A stretch of DNA of 64,000 nt from Paraburkholderia sacchari (GTDB lineage: Bacteria; Pseudomonadota; Gammaproteobacteria; Burkholderiales; Burkholderiaceae): positions 747,663-811,662 of the forward strand of contig NZ_JTDB02000002.1 in the NCBI RefSeq assembly GCF_000785435.2. The letters are read 5' to 3'. Position 1 is the stretch's first letter. Each line of letters starts with the position of its first letter. The notes under the pieces were generated by a model. That model was given only the letters and a program-made list of their open reading frames with translations, did no database searches and was not told the DNA's origin. This document shows positions 17,901-26,827 of this stretch, in pieces. The position numbers were made by a program, and so were the translations under genes.

Positions 17901-19381
17901 CAAAGGTTCTCGATGCCGGGCAGGCCCGCTCGCGGATGGCCGCGCGGCGTGAGGCCGGGCCCCGGCTCCTGGGCCGCCACGCTGATGCCTTGCAAGTCGC
18001 CCTTGAAGCGATAGTGGACGATGGGTTCGACGCTCATGTCGCGCTGCTCGGCGGCCGCTTCGCCGCCCTCGGGCTTTGCACGCTCCAGCGCGAGTTCGTA
18101 ATCGGCGATCACCCCTTGCGGATTGAAGCGCACGAGCGCGTTCTGCACGCGTCCGGGCACTGGCAGCGTGCGCATGAATTCGGCGAGGATGCCCAGGTCG
18201 ATGCGGTCGCCGTTCACCGAGAGGAGCTGGCCGGACTGCAGCGACTGCTGGCGCATATGGCCGTTCAGCGTCGTGAACGCGAGCGAGCGCGTGAGCGGCG
18301 TGCCGTCGTCGAGCGGTGGCTGTCCGAGTTCGGCATGGAAATCGCGCATTTGCAGGGTGTAGTCGCCGGGCTGGAGCGCGAGGCGCCAATTGAACTGCGC
18401 GACCGGCAGGTCGAGGCGCGGCCGGGTCGGCTTCGTGCGCAGCGCGATGTCGTTGCCGCTCAGCACACCGTCGGCGGACTGGATGCGGCCGGTCTCGAAG
18501 TGCGCCCAGATTGCGTTGTTGATGCGCCCCGCATAGGTCGCAAGCGGCAAGGTGATGTAGCGCGCGAGCGTGGGCAGGTCCACGGGGCCGGTCGAGATGT
18601 AGGCGTCGCCGCTCCAGTCGAGCGGCTTGCCCGCCTGCGCGTTGCGCGCGTGCCGGAAGTGCGCGCGGAAGTCGAGCGGCCCGTGCAGCACCGTGCCCTC
18701 GGCGGGCGCCTGCAGCGCGACGCGGTGGTCGTAGCCGTCGTTGAGGATCGCGAGGCGAATGTCCGAGAGCTTGAGCTCGGGCGCGTCGCGCGTGGCGTCG
18801 TGCCAGCGCAGCGTGCCGCCGCGCAGCACGATGGCCTGCTGGCGCATGAGCCAGGTCGTGAAGGTGGCGTTGCCCGTGTGCGCCGTGGGCACCGGCACGC
18901 CGGCGACCGTGAGCATGCCGTCGTCCTCGCGCGCGAGCAGCACGTCGGGGCGCTCGACCACGACATTCGAGAGCAATAGCTCGAAGCTCACGAGCGAGCG
19001 CCACGAGACCGCGGCCGTTGCGTGCGGAACGTTCAGCGCGAGGTTGCCGTGGCGGTCGCGGATCGTCAGGCCCGCGACGTCGATGCCGGGCTGAAAGCCC
19101 GACCAGTGTGGCGAGAGCTTGCCGATACGAAACTCGGCGTGGATCTTCTCGGAGACGAGCTTTTCGATGCGCGGACGAAAATCGTCCACGTAAGGCAGCA
19201 CGACATAGCGCAGGCCGAGCAGCAGCACCGCGACGATGAAATAAAGGACGAGCGCGATGCCGGCCAGCACGCGGAACGTGTGGCGCAGGACGGGGTGATG
19301 GTGCTGTGAGCCCACGCCTGCATTTTCCCGGCTGACATGTCCGGTTTGATGCTGGCCCGCGGGGTCGTTACGCTCGGACAT
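14951..19381 (-). CDS. yhdP: YhdP-family AsmA-like envelope lipid-transport protein
   Basis: This very large inner-membrane-anchored periplasmic protein (1476 residues from the ATG at 19381) belongs to the YhdP/TIGR02099 group. YhdP, with TamB and YdbH, bridges the periplasm and moves phospholipid to the outer membrane. A cytoplasmic N-terminus is followed by one membrane span (about 38-58) and long repetitive beta-strand sequence, ending in the AsmA-like C-terminal part (LKINPGVASLLGVLSLQ, TINPLFGLG). An Ala/Ser/Pro-rich low-complexity stretch (about residues 1012-1080, bases 16140-16345) interrupts the repeat region and is probably a lineage-specific disordered loop. The frame is open 58 codons further upstream, but that stretch is Pro/Arg-rich. 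It is divergent from glnE across about 210 bases. Confidence 0.9.
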   Translation of the reverse strand: MSERNDPAGQHQTGHVSRENAGVGSQHHHPVLRHTFRVLAGIALVLYFIVAVLLLGLRYVVLPYVDDFRPRIEKLVSEKIHAEFRIGKLSPHWSGFQPGIDVAGLTIRDRHGNLALNVPHATAAVSWRSLVSFELLLSNVVVERPDVLLAREDDGMLTVAGVPVPTAHTGNATFTTWLMRQQAIVLRGGTLRWHDATRDAPELKLSDIRLAILNDGYDHRVALQAPAEGTVLHGPLDFRAHFRHARNAQAGKPLDWSGDAYISTGPVDLPTLARYITLPLATYAGRINNAIWAHFETGRIQSADGVLSGNDIALRTKPTRPRLDLPVAQFNWRLALQPGDYTLQMRDFHAELGQPPLDDGTPLTRSLAFTTLNGHMRQQSLQSGQLLSVNGDRIDLGILAEFMRTLPVPGRVQNALVRFNPQGVIADYELALERAKPEGGEAAAEQRDMSVEPIVHYRFKGDLQGISVAAQEPGPGLTPRGHPRAGLPGIENLWGKIDADESRGSLHLDTAASTLTLPGVFDDPRLKFDRLWGAMTWTIAARRQPGDKLKAFAINVSELGVQNADARATTTAHYTNPGHGRGALDLVAKFDTAQVKAIPRYLPTSIPEKTRVYLGHGLQAGISKGGSIEIHGDLTKFPYSRDPEAGQFRIVAPFRNGRFEPTPFPPRKLRNGAPNVWPAFDGIDGVFQLHENKLRFDVARGHYRDFVLRDVIGRIDELGIKGSDIVIEGAGRGPLADLLDYADNSSIGAMSKHAMEKVQAQGPATLALKLTIPRKPMPKVTVAGAIGFENDTLAANNVPPLSSLTGKVRFTNHSAQVERLTGRFLGGEVRANGGLSDDGRYHVDVAGNVAVDAARGLNLHGTAAAVLGRFSGSAPWSLSVAGERGHLPDVKAHSDLTDLAIDLPAPFGKTAGAPMPLRFELQPGAGDGSDAGTSGTMAAGAATGAPLYEHADLTLGPLAARYVLRRNPGHVPGVVRGVIAMNRPADLPSEGVVAVVDVPTFNADAWRRVAQELRGSAAASETAAAAAQPASPPAASATPPQAASPATASAVNAASAASLASAPQAASAASAESAESTTAAPIPGGAFAPFLPSRFAVHVGTLTLLKRHWENVIVGATRTGKEWQANVASNQVSGHVAWKPGPVAGSPGTLEAQLARLVVPAATENDLLGQAMSQRAQNMPSIDLVVNQLIVRDHDFGRLQMNAHNYVDNGVPVWQLDNLDITNPDAHFIATENWRAVGDEAPPADTAGAAGETPRRTALDFHLDIKNAGSLLERAGVAHVIKGGQGTLTGKLVWRGGPTALDYPTLDGNLALDLHHGQILKINPGVASLLGVLSLQSLAHFPEMDFRDVLGTGLPFTSVTGTGQIQNGIGRTDDFKLVTAPGRAQMTGTIDLAGKTQDLRVHVVPTVSAGAGVIAATIINPLFGLGALIADVALLHTVEVAFARTYAITGSWSKPHVERLPDDQGKMNTPVPAPAH

Positions 19382-19591
19382 GCTGCGGCGGGTGGGGTAT
19401 GGTAGCGTTGCGTTCTGACGTCGAAATGTATCACAGGGGGCCATGGGACCGGCCATCCGGGGAAGCCGGGATGGCTTGTCGCGCGCTGGTGCACGGGGTT
19501 TTGGGCACGGCGGCGGGGGCGGCCGACGCAATGCCGGTGTTCGCTCACCCTCCACTCAACCCCCGCTCCACGAGCCGGGCAAAGATCCACC

Positions 19592-22414
19592 ATGACTGAC
19601 ATTTCCCTTCTGAGTTCCCAATATTCGCGTTATGCGGCGCGTGCCTACGCGGCCCGCGCTGGTCTGGCCGATCAGGTTCAGGCGCTTGCGGCTTCGCCGC
19701 TCACGCGCGCGGCGCTGTCCGCGCGGCTCGATGCGTTGTGCGACGAGACGCGCGGCGGCACTGGCAGCCCCGGCATGATCAACCCCGCGCCGCTCACCGA
19801 CGAGCAGTTGAAAAAGGCGCTGCGCCAGTTGCGCGCCGAGGTCATCTGCGCGGTGATGGAGCGCGACCTGGCTGGCGCGGCCGATGTCGTCGAAGTGACC
19901 GGCGCCATGACCGAACTCGCCGAACTGACGATCCAGCGCGCGCTGGCGATCGTGAGCGCGGACCTCGAAGCGGTGTTCGGCGAGCCGCGCGGGCCGAACG
20001 GCGAGCGGCTGACGCTGGGCGTGGTGGGCATGGGCAAGCTCGGCGGGCGCGAACTCAATGTGTCGTCGGACATCGACCTGATCTTCGTCTACGAGGACGA
20101 CGGCGAGACCACGGGCGGCCAGCGCTCGCCCATCGCCACTCAAGACTTCTTCTCGCGCGTGGGCAAGCGCCTTATCGGCGCCCTCTCCGACGTGACGGCG
20201 GACGGCTTCGTGTTTCGCGTCGACATGCGGCTGCGCCCCAACGGCGACTCGGGCCCGCTCGTGTGCAGCCTCGGCATGCTCGAGGAGTACTTCTACGTGC
20301 AGGGCCGCGAGTGGGAGCGCTATGCGTGGATCAAGGGGCGGCTCGTCTCGGAGACGGCGAGCGAAAGCGCGCTGCGGCTCGCCTCGCAGCTCGAAGGGCT
20401 CGTCAAGCCGTTCGTCTACCGCCGCTACCTGGACTTCGGCGTGATCAGCGCAATTCGCTCGCTGCACATGCAGATCCGCCAGGAGGCGCAGCGCCGCGCC
20501 TCCATGCGCCCCGACAAGGCCGACGACATCAAGCTCGGGCGCGGCGGCATCCGCGAGATCGAGTTCAGCGCGCAGGTGTTCCAGTTGATTCGCGGCGGCC
20601 AGGATGCGGGCTTCCGGGTGCGCCCGACGCTCGCGGTGCTCGGCTACGCGGCGGCGCGCGGGCTGATCGCGCCCGAGGTTTGCAGTGAACTCACGAGCGC
20701 CTACAACTTCCTGCGCGAACTCGAACACAGGCTGCAATACCGCGATGACGCGCAGACCCACGCCATGCCCGTCGATCCCGAAGAGCGCGCGGCGCTCGCG
20801 AAGTCCATGGGCTTCGACGACTACGCCGCGCTGATGACGGTGCTCGACGCGCATCGCGAGAAGGTCGAGCGCCAGTTCGACCAGATCTTCTCCGACAAAG
20901 TGGGCGGCGACAGCGGCTGCGGCGCGCCCGGAGACGGCGTGGCCGCCTGGGTCTGGAGCGACGCGCTGACCGAAGAGGGCGCCGATGGCACGCTGCTCGA
21001 ACGCCTCGCCGAACTCGGCATCGACGATCCGGCGCCGCTGCTCGCGCGCCTGCGCGGGTTGTGGCAGTCGTCGCGCTATACGGGCCTGCCCGAGAAGAGC
21101 CGCGAGCGCTTCGACAGCGTCGCGCAGCGCGCGCTCGAAGCGGCGCGCACGCTTACGCCGCGCGAGCGGCGCGGCGACACGCTCGCGCGCATGTTCGATC
21201 TGCTCGAAGCCGTGATCCGGCGCGGCGCGTATCTCGCGCTGCTCACCGAATATCCAGATGCGCTCAACCGCGTGCTGAAGGTGCTGGGCGCATCGCGCTG
21301 GGCGGCGGGCTATCTGGTCCGCCATCCGCAACTGCTCGACGAGTTGCTCGACGACGAGGCCGTCGCCACGCCGTTCGACTGGCCGGCGTTTTCGCGCCTG
21401 CTGCGCGCGCGCCTGGCGGCCGCTGCCGACGTCGAGCAGCAGATGGACCTGCTGCGCCACGCGCACCAGGCCGAGGTGTTTCGTATCCTGCTCAACGACC
21501 TCGCGGGCCGGCTGTCGGTCGAGCACGTGAGCGACCGGCTCTCCGAGCTTGCTGACGCGGTGCTCGACGTGACCATCGAAACCGTGTGGAAGCAGTTCGC
21601 GAAGCGCCACCGCGAGGTGCCGCGCTTCGCGGCGATCGCCTACGGCAAGCTCGGCGGCAAGGAGTTGGGCTACGCGTCGGACCTCGACCTCATCTTCCTC
21701 TACGACGACGAGGACGAACGCGCCTCGGAAATCTACGCGACGTTCGCGCGGCGGCTCATCACGTGGCTCACGACCTCCACGGGCGCGGGCACGCTGTTCG
21801 ACGTCGATCTGCGCCTGCGGCCCAACGGCGAATCGGGGCTGCTCGTCACCGATCTCGGTTCGTTCCGGCGCTACCAGCTGCGCGAGGGCGACGCCGCGAA
21901 TACCGCGTGGGTGTGGGAGCATCAGGCGCTCACGCGCGCGCGCTTTTCGGCGGGCGACGCGGACATCGGCAATGCCTTCGAGGCGATTCGCGTGCAGGTG
22001 CTCACGACGCCGCGCGATGCGGCGCCGCTCGCCAAGGAGATCGTCGAAATGCGCCAGCGCGTGGAAGACGGCCACCCGAACCGCACCGAGTTGTTCGATC
22101 TGAAGCACGACCGCGGCGGCATGGTCGATATCGAATTCCTCGTGCAGTACTGGGTGCTGCTGCACGCGGCGCAGGACCCCGAGCTGATCCGCAACACCGG
22201 CAATATCGCGCTCCTGCGCGAGGTGTCGCGCTTCGGGCTCATGAGCGAGGAGGAGGCCGACACGATCGGCTCGGCGTACCGGCTCTATCGCAAGCTCCAG
22301 CATCAGTTGCGGCTCGACGGCATGGAGGCGGCGCGCGTCGGTCCCGCGCGGGTCGAGCGCGAGCGCGAAGCGGTGCTGGCGCTCTGGAAGCGGGTGTTTG
22401 GGGAGCAGGGCTAA
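19592..22414 (+). CDS. glnE: Bifunctional glutamine synthetase adenylyltransferase/deadenylase GlnE
   Basis: GlnE switches glutamine synthetase off and on by adenylylation and deadenylylation in response to PII and glutamine. The 940-residue protein has the expected duplicated nucleotidyltransferase architecture. The N-terminal deadenylase core is VVGMGKLGGRELNVSSDIDL (about 144-163). The C-terminal adenylylase core is AYGKLGGKELGYASDLDL (about residue 685 onward), each carrying the catalytic GS/AS-D-x-D signature. The central linker includes RLGRGGIREIEF-type and DRGGMVDIEF segments. The start at 19592 has only a weak ribosome-binding site. The region upstream holds a GCCATCC/GGATGGC stem (19452-19475) in the probable leader. 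It ends 9 bases before a terminator. Confidence 0.97.
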   Translation: MTDISLLSSQYSRYAARAYAARAGLADQVQALAASPLTRAALSARLDALCDETRGGTGSPGMINPAPLTDEQLKKALRQLRAEVICAVMERDLAGAADVVEVTGAMTELAELTIQRALAIVSADLEAVFGEPRGPNGERLTLGVVGMGKLGGRELNVSSDIDLIFVYEDDGETTGGQRSPIATQDFFSRVGKRLIGALSDVTADGFVFRVDMRLRPNGDSGPLVCSLGMLEEYFYVQGREWERYAWIKGRLVSETASESALRLASQLEGLVKPFVYRRYLDFGVISAIRSLHMQIRQEAQRRASMRPDKADDIKLGRGGIREIEFSAQVFQLIRGGQDAGFRVRPTLAVLGYAAARGLIAPEVCSELTSAYNFLRELEHRLQYRDDAQTHAMPVDPEERAALAKSMGFDDYAALMTVLDAHREKVERQFDQIFSDKVGGDSGCGAPGDGVAAWVWSDALTEEGADGTLLERLAELGIDDPAPLLARLRGLWQSSRYTGLPEKSRERFDSVAQRALEAARTLTPRERRGDTLARMFDLLEAVIRRGAYLALLTEYPDALNRVLKVLGASRWAAGYLVRHPQLLDELLDDEAVATPFDWPAFSRLLRARLAAAADVEQQMDLLRHAHQAEVFRILLNDLAGRLSVEHVSDRLSELADAVLDVTIETVWKQFAKRHREVPRFAAIAYGKLGGKELGYASDLDLIFLYDDEDERASEIYATFARRLITWLTTSTGAGTLFDVDLRLRPNGESGLLVTDLGSFRRYQLREGDAANTAWVWEHQALTRARFSAGDADIGNAFEAIRVQVLTTPRDAAPLAKEIVEMRQRVEDGHPNRTELFDLKHDRGGMVDIEFLVQYWVLLHAAQDPELIRNTGNIALLREVSRFGLMSEEEADTIGSAYRLYRKLQHQLRLDGMEAARVGPARVEREREAVLALWKRVFGEQG

Positions 22415-22422
22415 GACGGCGA

Positions 22423-22466
22423 GCGACACGGCGTGCACAGACGGCGCGCCGTGTCGCCGTCGCTTT
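22423..22466 (+). terminator. Intrinsic terminator of glnE
   Basis: GCGACACGGCGTGC (22423-22436) pairs with GCGCGCCGTGTCGC (22444-22457) over 14 positions with one G-T wobble and a 7-base loop. TTTT follows at 22463-22466. It begins 9 bases after the glnE stop. Confidence 0.78.
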
Positions 22467-22837
22467 TCAGCGGCCGGAAGCGGCCTCCATATACTTAGGT
22501 ATGCAATGTAATTGCAGCGGGTCTGCCGTTGCGATATCTCGATCTGCTCCGCTCTTGTATTTAACGTTTATCCGTCGGAATTGACGGTGTCCGCCCCGTG
22601 ACCTGTAGGGTTCCGTCTGACTTGCATCAATCCATCTGAATGAAACGCCCGCTGGGCTACTCGCAAAGGCCAGTACATCGTTTAAGGTGATGACGCCACT
22701 GGCATCTCAACGCCTAACATCGATCGTTGCCTGCGCATCTAAATCGAAGAGCGCACATAAAAGTGCGTCGCGTCTGGCCTGCGCATCGCGGTGCTGACGC
22801 CGATTTCCGCGCGTCTCAGGCCAAACCGGAACACGTC
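22467..22837. other. Intergenic region before the dehydrogenase operon
   Basis: These 371 bases separate the glnE terminator from the first dehydrogenase gene. They are less GC-rich than the coding DNA and hold no gene I can support. A CCGTC/GACGG inverted pair lies near 22572-22588 and a GCGCAC/GTGCGT pair near 22752-22769. The operon promoter should be here, but I could not identify convincing -35/-10 elements. The composition change suggests the following operon may be a lineage-specific insertion. Confidence 0.4.
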
Positions 22838-23572
22838 ATGTCAAACAATCACGAACCGCGTCGCCGTTTCCTGCGGCAGATGCTGGCCGCTGTGCCCGCT
22901 GCTTCGGTCACCGCCGGCGGCGCGCTGTCGCTCACGGCGTGCGGCGACGCTGCCGCGCCGTCCGCCGCGACGGCCGACGGCGCTCGCCACGCATCGCATC
23001 CCGAATACTTCACCGCCGACGAATGGCGCTTTCTCCAGGCCGCCGTCGATCGCCTGATTCCCGAAGACGCGTCGGGTCCCGGTGCGCTCAAGGCGGGCGT
23101 GCCCGAGTACATCGACAGCCAGATGGATACGCCCTATGGGCACGGCAAGATCTGGTACATGCATGGTCCGTTTCATCCGGACCAGCCGCCGGAGTTCGGC
23201 TTCCAGTTGAATCTCGCGCCACGCGAAATTTATCGCCATGGCATCAAGGCCTGCGACGAGCACTGTCGCCGGCACTATGGCGGCAAGCCATTCGCGCAAC
23301 TCGCGGCGGCCGATCAGGACGCCGTGCTGGGCCAGATGGAGCATGGAAAGATCGAATTCGAAGCGGTTCCATCAGCCACCTTCTTTGCATTCTTGCTAAG
23401 CAATACGAAGGAAGGCTTCTTTGCCGATCCGATCTATGGCGGCAACAAGGGCATGGCGGGCTGGAAGACGATCGGCTTTCCGGGCGCGCGCGCGGATTAC
23501 GCGGACTGGATCGATCAGCCCGGGGCGAAGTACCCGTACGGGCCGGTGTCGATCGACGGAAGACGGGGGTGA
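22838..23572 (+). CDS. Gluconate 2-dehydrogenase subunit 3 family, Tat-exported small subunit
   Basis: This is the small (gamma) subunit of a three-component periplasmic FAD dehydrogenase. In the family it acts as a folding and export partner for the flavoprotein, which lacks its own signal. From the ATG at 22838 the product has 244 residues. It opens with a twin-arginine signal (EPRRRFLRQML, about 6-16), a hydrophobic core, and LTAC ending at C35, which also reads as a lipobox. The mature part has EYFTADEWRFLQAAVDRLIPED, typical of this family's start. It precedes the GMC gene by 6 bases. The start is placed just before the Tat motif; the ribosome-binding site is weak. Identification rests on length, Tat signal and operon context. 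Confidence 0.87.
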   Translation: MSNNHEPRRRFLRQMLAAVPAASVTAGGALSLTACGDAAAPSAATADGARHASHPEYFTADEWRFLQAAVDRLIPEDASGPGALKAGVPEYIDSQMDTPYGHGKIWYMHGPFHPDQPPEFGFQLNLAPREIYRHGIKACDEHCRRHYGGKPFAQLAAADQDAVLGQMEHGKIEFEAVPSATFFAFLLSNTKEGFFADPIYGGNKGMAGWKTIGFPGARADYADWIDQPGAKYPYGPVSIDGRRG

Positions 23573-23578
23573 AGCGAA

Positions 23579-25354
23579 ATGAGCATCAAGAAGAAACCAG
23601 TTGATTGCGTGATCGTGGGTTTCGGCTGGACTGGCGCGATTCTCGCCCAGGAACTGACCGATGCGGGCCTCAATGTCGTCGCGCTGGAGCGCGGCGACAT
23701 GCGCGATACGCCCACCGACGCTGCATATCCCAAGGTCATCGACGAACTCAAGTACGCCGTGCGCGGCAAGCTGTTCCAGGATCTCTCGAAGGAAACGGTG
23801 ACGATACGGCACAGCGTGAACGATCTCGCCGTGCCGTATCGCCAGCACGGCTCGTTCTACCTCGGCAATGGCGTGGGCGGCGCGGGCTTTCACTGGAACG
23901 GCATGCACTACCGCGCGCTGCCGGAAGAATTGCAGCTGCGCACGCGTTATGAGGAGCGCTACGGCAAGCGCTTCATGCCCGAAGGCATGCAGGTGCAGGA
24001 CTTCGGTGTGACCTACGACGAACTCGAACCGCACTTCGATTACGCGGAGAAGGTGTTCGGCACGTCCGGCCGGGCCGGCAACCTGAACGGGACGATCCAG
24101 CCGGGCGGCAATCCACTCGAAGGACGCCGCGCGAGCGAATATCCCACGCCCCCGCTCAAGAACGGCTATGGCGCGACGCTGTTCGAACAGGCCGCGCGCG
24201 AAGCGGGGTTTCATCCCTATCCGGCGCCCGCCGCCAATTGCTCGCAACCGTATACGAATCCGTACGGCGTGCGTCTCGGACCGTGCAATTTCTGCGGTTT
24301 TTGCGAGGATTTCGGCTGCTATATGTATGCGAAGGCCTCGCCGCAGACCACCATCCTGCCGGTGCTGCTGAAGAAGCCTAACTTCGAACTGCGAACCAAT
24401 GCATATGTGACGAAGGTGCTGCTCGACGCGGACAAGACGCGGGCAACCGGCGTGACCTACATCGACGCCCAGGGCCGCGAGGTCGAGCAGGGCGCTGACC
24501 TCGTAATCCTCTCGGCATTCCAGATGCACAACGTGCGTCTTCTGTTGCTGTCCGGCATCGGCAAGCCATACGACCCGAAGACCGGCGAGGGCGTCGTGGG
24601 CCGCAATTACGCGTACCAGATGAACGGCGCGGTGAACGTGCTGCTGCCCAAGGGCACGCAGCTCAATCCGTTCATCGGCACGGGCGCGGGCGGCGTCGCC
24701 CTCGACGACCTGAACGGCGATCAATTCGATCATGGCCCGCTGGGCTTCGTAGGCGGGGCGAGCATCCGCCACGTGCGCTATGGCGGGCGTCCGATCCAGC
24801 AGACGCCGACCGTGCCCGGCACGCCCGCCTGGGGCGCGAAATGGAAGGAAGGCGTGGCCGATGCCTATCAGCGTTTTCTGACGATCGGCATTTCGGGCTC
24901 GGTCATGCCGTACCGCGATGCTTACCTCGATCTCGATCCGACTTATCGCGACGCGCACGGCCTGCCGCTCCTGCGCATGACGTTCGACTGGCACGACAAC
25001 GAGTACGCCATGCTCGGCTACATGGGCAGCCGCATGGAGGAAGTGGCGCGGGCGATGAAACCCGAGACGTATTTCAAGGCGGTGCGAGTGAAGGGGCAGC
25101 ACTACGACACACGCGTTTATCAATCGACGCATACGACGGGCGGGGCGGTGATGGGCGCATCGCCGCAAACGAGCGTGGTCAACAAGTATTTGCAGAGCTG
25201 GGACGTGCCCAATGTGTTCGTCACGGGCGCATCGGCGTTTCCGCAGAACATGGGTTACAACCCGACGGGCCTCGTGGCGGCGCTCGCCTGGCACACCGCG
25301 AAGGCGATCCGCGAGCAATACCTGAAGCATCCCGCGCCGCTGGTGCAGGCTTGA
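23579..25354 (+). CDS. GMC-family FAD dehydrogenase, catalytic subunit (gluconate/glucose dehydrogenase type)
   Basis: The 591-residue flavoprotein oxidises a sugar or sugar acid and passes electrons to the cytochrome c encoded next. The N-terminal FAD site is VIVGFGWTGA (11-20; GxGxxG). C-terminal GMC features include STHTTGGAVMG and AFPQNMGYNPTGLVAALA, with the His and Asn usual in the active site. A cysteine cluster C236-x2-C239-x2-C242-x4-C247 (CNFCGFCEDFGC) recalls the Fe-S cluster reported in the catalytic subunit of the FAD-dependent glucose dehydrogenase complex. There is no signal peptide, in line with piggy-back Tat export by the preceding subunit. The substrate (gluconate, 2-ketogluconate, glucose, a polyol) cannot be told from sequence alone. 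Confidence 0.92.
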   Translation: MSIKKKPVDCVIVGFGWTGAILAQELTDAGLNVVALERGDMRDTPTDAAYPKVIDELKYAVRGKLFQDLSKETVTIRHSVNDLAVPYRQHGSFYLGNGVGGAGFHWNGMHYRALPEELQLRTRYEERYGKRFMPEGMQVQDFGVTYDELEPHFDYAEKVFGTSGRAGNLNGTIQPGGNPLEGRRASEYPTPPLKNGYGATLFEQAAREAGFHPYPAPAANCSQPYTNPYGVRLGPCNFCGFCEDFGCYMYAKASPQTTILPVLLKKPNFELRTNAYVTKVLLDADKTRATGVTYIDAQGREVEQGADLVILSAFQMHNVRLLLLSGIGKPYDPKTGEGVVGRNYAYQMNGAVNVLLPKGTQLNPFIGTGAGGVALDDLNGDQFDHGPLGFVGGASIRHVRYGGRPIQQTPTVPGTPAWGAKWKEGVADAYQRFLTIGISGSVMPYRDAYLDLDPTYRDAHGLPLLRMTFDWHDNEYAMLGYMGSRMEEVARAMKPETYFKAVRVKGQHYDTRVYQSTHTTGGAVMGASPQTSVVNKYLQSWDVPNVFVTGASAFPQNMGYNPTGLVAALAWHTAKAIREQYLKHPAPLVQA

Positions 25355-25364
25355 GGAGGAGGCC

Positions 25365-26732
25365 ATGACGATGAAGAAAATGACGATCGCCGTGGTTTCG
25401 TCCACGCTGCTGGCCGCCGCCGCATGGGCCGCGCATGGGCTTGCCCAGGAGCCGCCGGCCGCAGGGGCGGCGAATGTACCGCAGCCTCTCGCGCTGTCGA
25501 CGGGTGCTCAGGCGCAACTGATCGAGCAAGGCCGTTACCTCGCAACGGCCGCCGACTGCATCGCCTGCCATACGGCCAAAGGCGGCAAGCCGTATGCGGG
25601 CGGAGTGGGCATCGCCTCGCCGATCGGCACGATCTACTCGCCCAATATCACGCCCGACAAGGCGACGGGCATCGGCGGCTATAGCTTCGAAGCGTTCGAC
25701 CGCGCCGTGCGTCGCGGCATCGCGAAGGACGGCTCGACGCTGTATCCCGCGATGCCTTTCGTCTCCTACGCGAAGATGCCGCCTTCGGACGTGAAGGCGC
25801 TGTACGCGTATTTGATGCAAGACGTCGCGCCAGTCGAGCAGCAGAACAAGGCTACGGACATCCCCTGGCCGCTTTCGATGCGCTGGCCGCTGCGCTTCTG
25901 GCGCATGGCGTTCGCGCCTGACGTCGTGAGCGACGTCGCACCCGGCGCAGCCGATGGAGTGGTCGCGCGCGGCCGCTATCTGGTGGAAGGACCCGCGCAT
26001 TGCGGCACATGCCACACGCCGCGCGGTCTCGGGCTACAGGAAAAGGCGCTGACCGACGATTCCCGGCTGTTCCTGTCCGGTGGCGTGGTTGACGGCTATC
26101 TGGCGAAGAACCTGCGCGGCGACCGCAAGGACGGTCTTGGCGAATGGACGCCGGAGCAGATCGTCGCGTTCCTCAGGAGCGGGCGCAACGCTCATGCGGC
26201 GGCCTTCGGCGGTATGGCGGAAGTCGTCGGGCGCAGCACACAGAACATGAGCGACGCGGATCTCGCGGCGATTGCGGCCTATCTCAAGACGCTTTCGCCT
26301 GCTCATGCGGATGGGTCGGCGCTGGCGGCGGACCCCGCCGCCACGCAGAAGCTGCGCGCGGGCACGGACCGCAGCAACGGCGCGCTGACCTTCGTGGACA
26401 ACTGCGCGGCTTGCCACCGTACGAGCGGAAGCGGCTACGAGAGCACGTTCCCGACGCTCGCATTGGGTTCCGTGGTCAACAGCGACGATCCAACCTCGCT
26501 GATCCACATCGTGCTCGAGGGCGGCCGGATGCCGTGGACGAAGGCTGCGCCGGCACAGTTCGGCATGCCTGGCTTCGCCGAGCGTCTCACCGACCGCGAT
26601 ATCGCCGACGTGCTGACCTTCGTTCGTTCGAGCTGGGGCAATCGCGCGCCGGCGGTGAGCGCCAGCGAGGTCGCGAAGGTGCGCAAGGCGGTGCGCGCGG
26701 CGCCGCAGCCGACGCGGCCGGAAAACGGTTAG
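25365..26732 (+). CDS. Tri-heme cytochrome c subunit of the FAD dehydrogenase
   Basis: This 455-residue periplasmic, membrane-attached cytochrome takes electrons from the GMC subunit to the quinone pool or an oxidase. It has a Sec signal peptide (about 1-27, ending AHGLAQ) and three CxxCH heme sites: CIACH (65-69), CGTCH (213-217) and CAACH (347-351). This is the three-domain layout of alcohol/gluconate dehydrogenase cytochrome subunits. AGGAGG lies just before the ATG at 25365; the ATG two codons later (25371) has equally good spacing. The 10-base gap after the GMC gene indicates one operon. It is convergent with recN; an imperfect hairpin without a T-run (26748-26770) lies between them. Confidence 0.92.
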   Translation: MTMKKMTIAVVSSTLLAAAAWAAHGLAQEPPAAGAANVPQPLALSTGAQAQLIEQGRYLATAADCIACHTAKGGKPYAGGVGIASPIGTIYSPNITPDKATGIGGYSFEAFDRAVRRGIAKDGSTLYPAMPFVSYAKMPPSDVKALYAYLMQDVAPVEQQNKATDIPWPLSMRWPLRFWRMAFAPDVVSDVAPGAADGVVARGRYLVEGPAHCGTCHTPRGLGLQEKALTDDSRLFLSGGVVDGYLAKNLRGDRKDGLGEWTPEQIVAFLRSGRNAHAAAFGGMAEVVGRSTQNMSDADLAAIAAYLKTLSPAHADGSALAADPAATQKLRAGTDRSNGALTFVDNCAACHRTSGSGYESTFPTLALGSVVNSDDPTSLIHIVLEGGRMPWTKAAPAQFGMPGFAERLTDRDIADVLTFVRSSWGNRAPAVSASEVAKVRKAVRAAPQPTRPENG

Positions 26733-26827
26733 GGCTGGGGGCTCACTGGCGTGGCGATTGCCGCCACGCCTGCACTGCAGGAAGCGCGCGCTGTGCGTCG
26801 GCGCATTTGCGCTGGCCTTCGGGCGGC

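Noticed and set aside
15923..18979. A roughly 1000-codon rightward frame opposite yhdP
   Set aside because: Antisense shadow of yhdP with biased composition; the YhdP frame has clear membrane and AsmA-like features.
19556..22438. A 960-codon leftward frame opposite glnE
   Set aside because: It is an exact antisense shadow of glnE with Arg/Ala/Glu-rich composition and no domain.
26748..26770. Terminator between the cytochrome c gene and recN
   Set aside because: GGCGTGG/CCACGCC can pair, but there is no T-run on either strand and the loop is imperfect, so it is not listed as a terminator.
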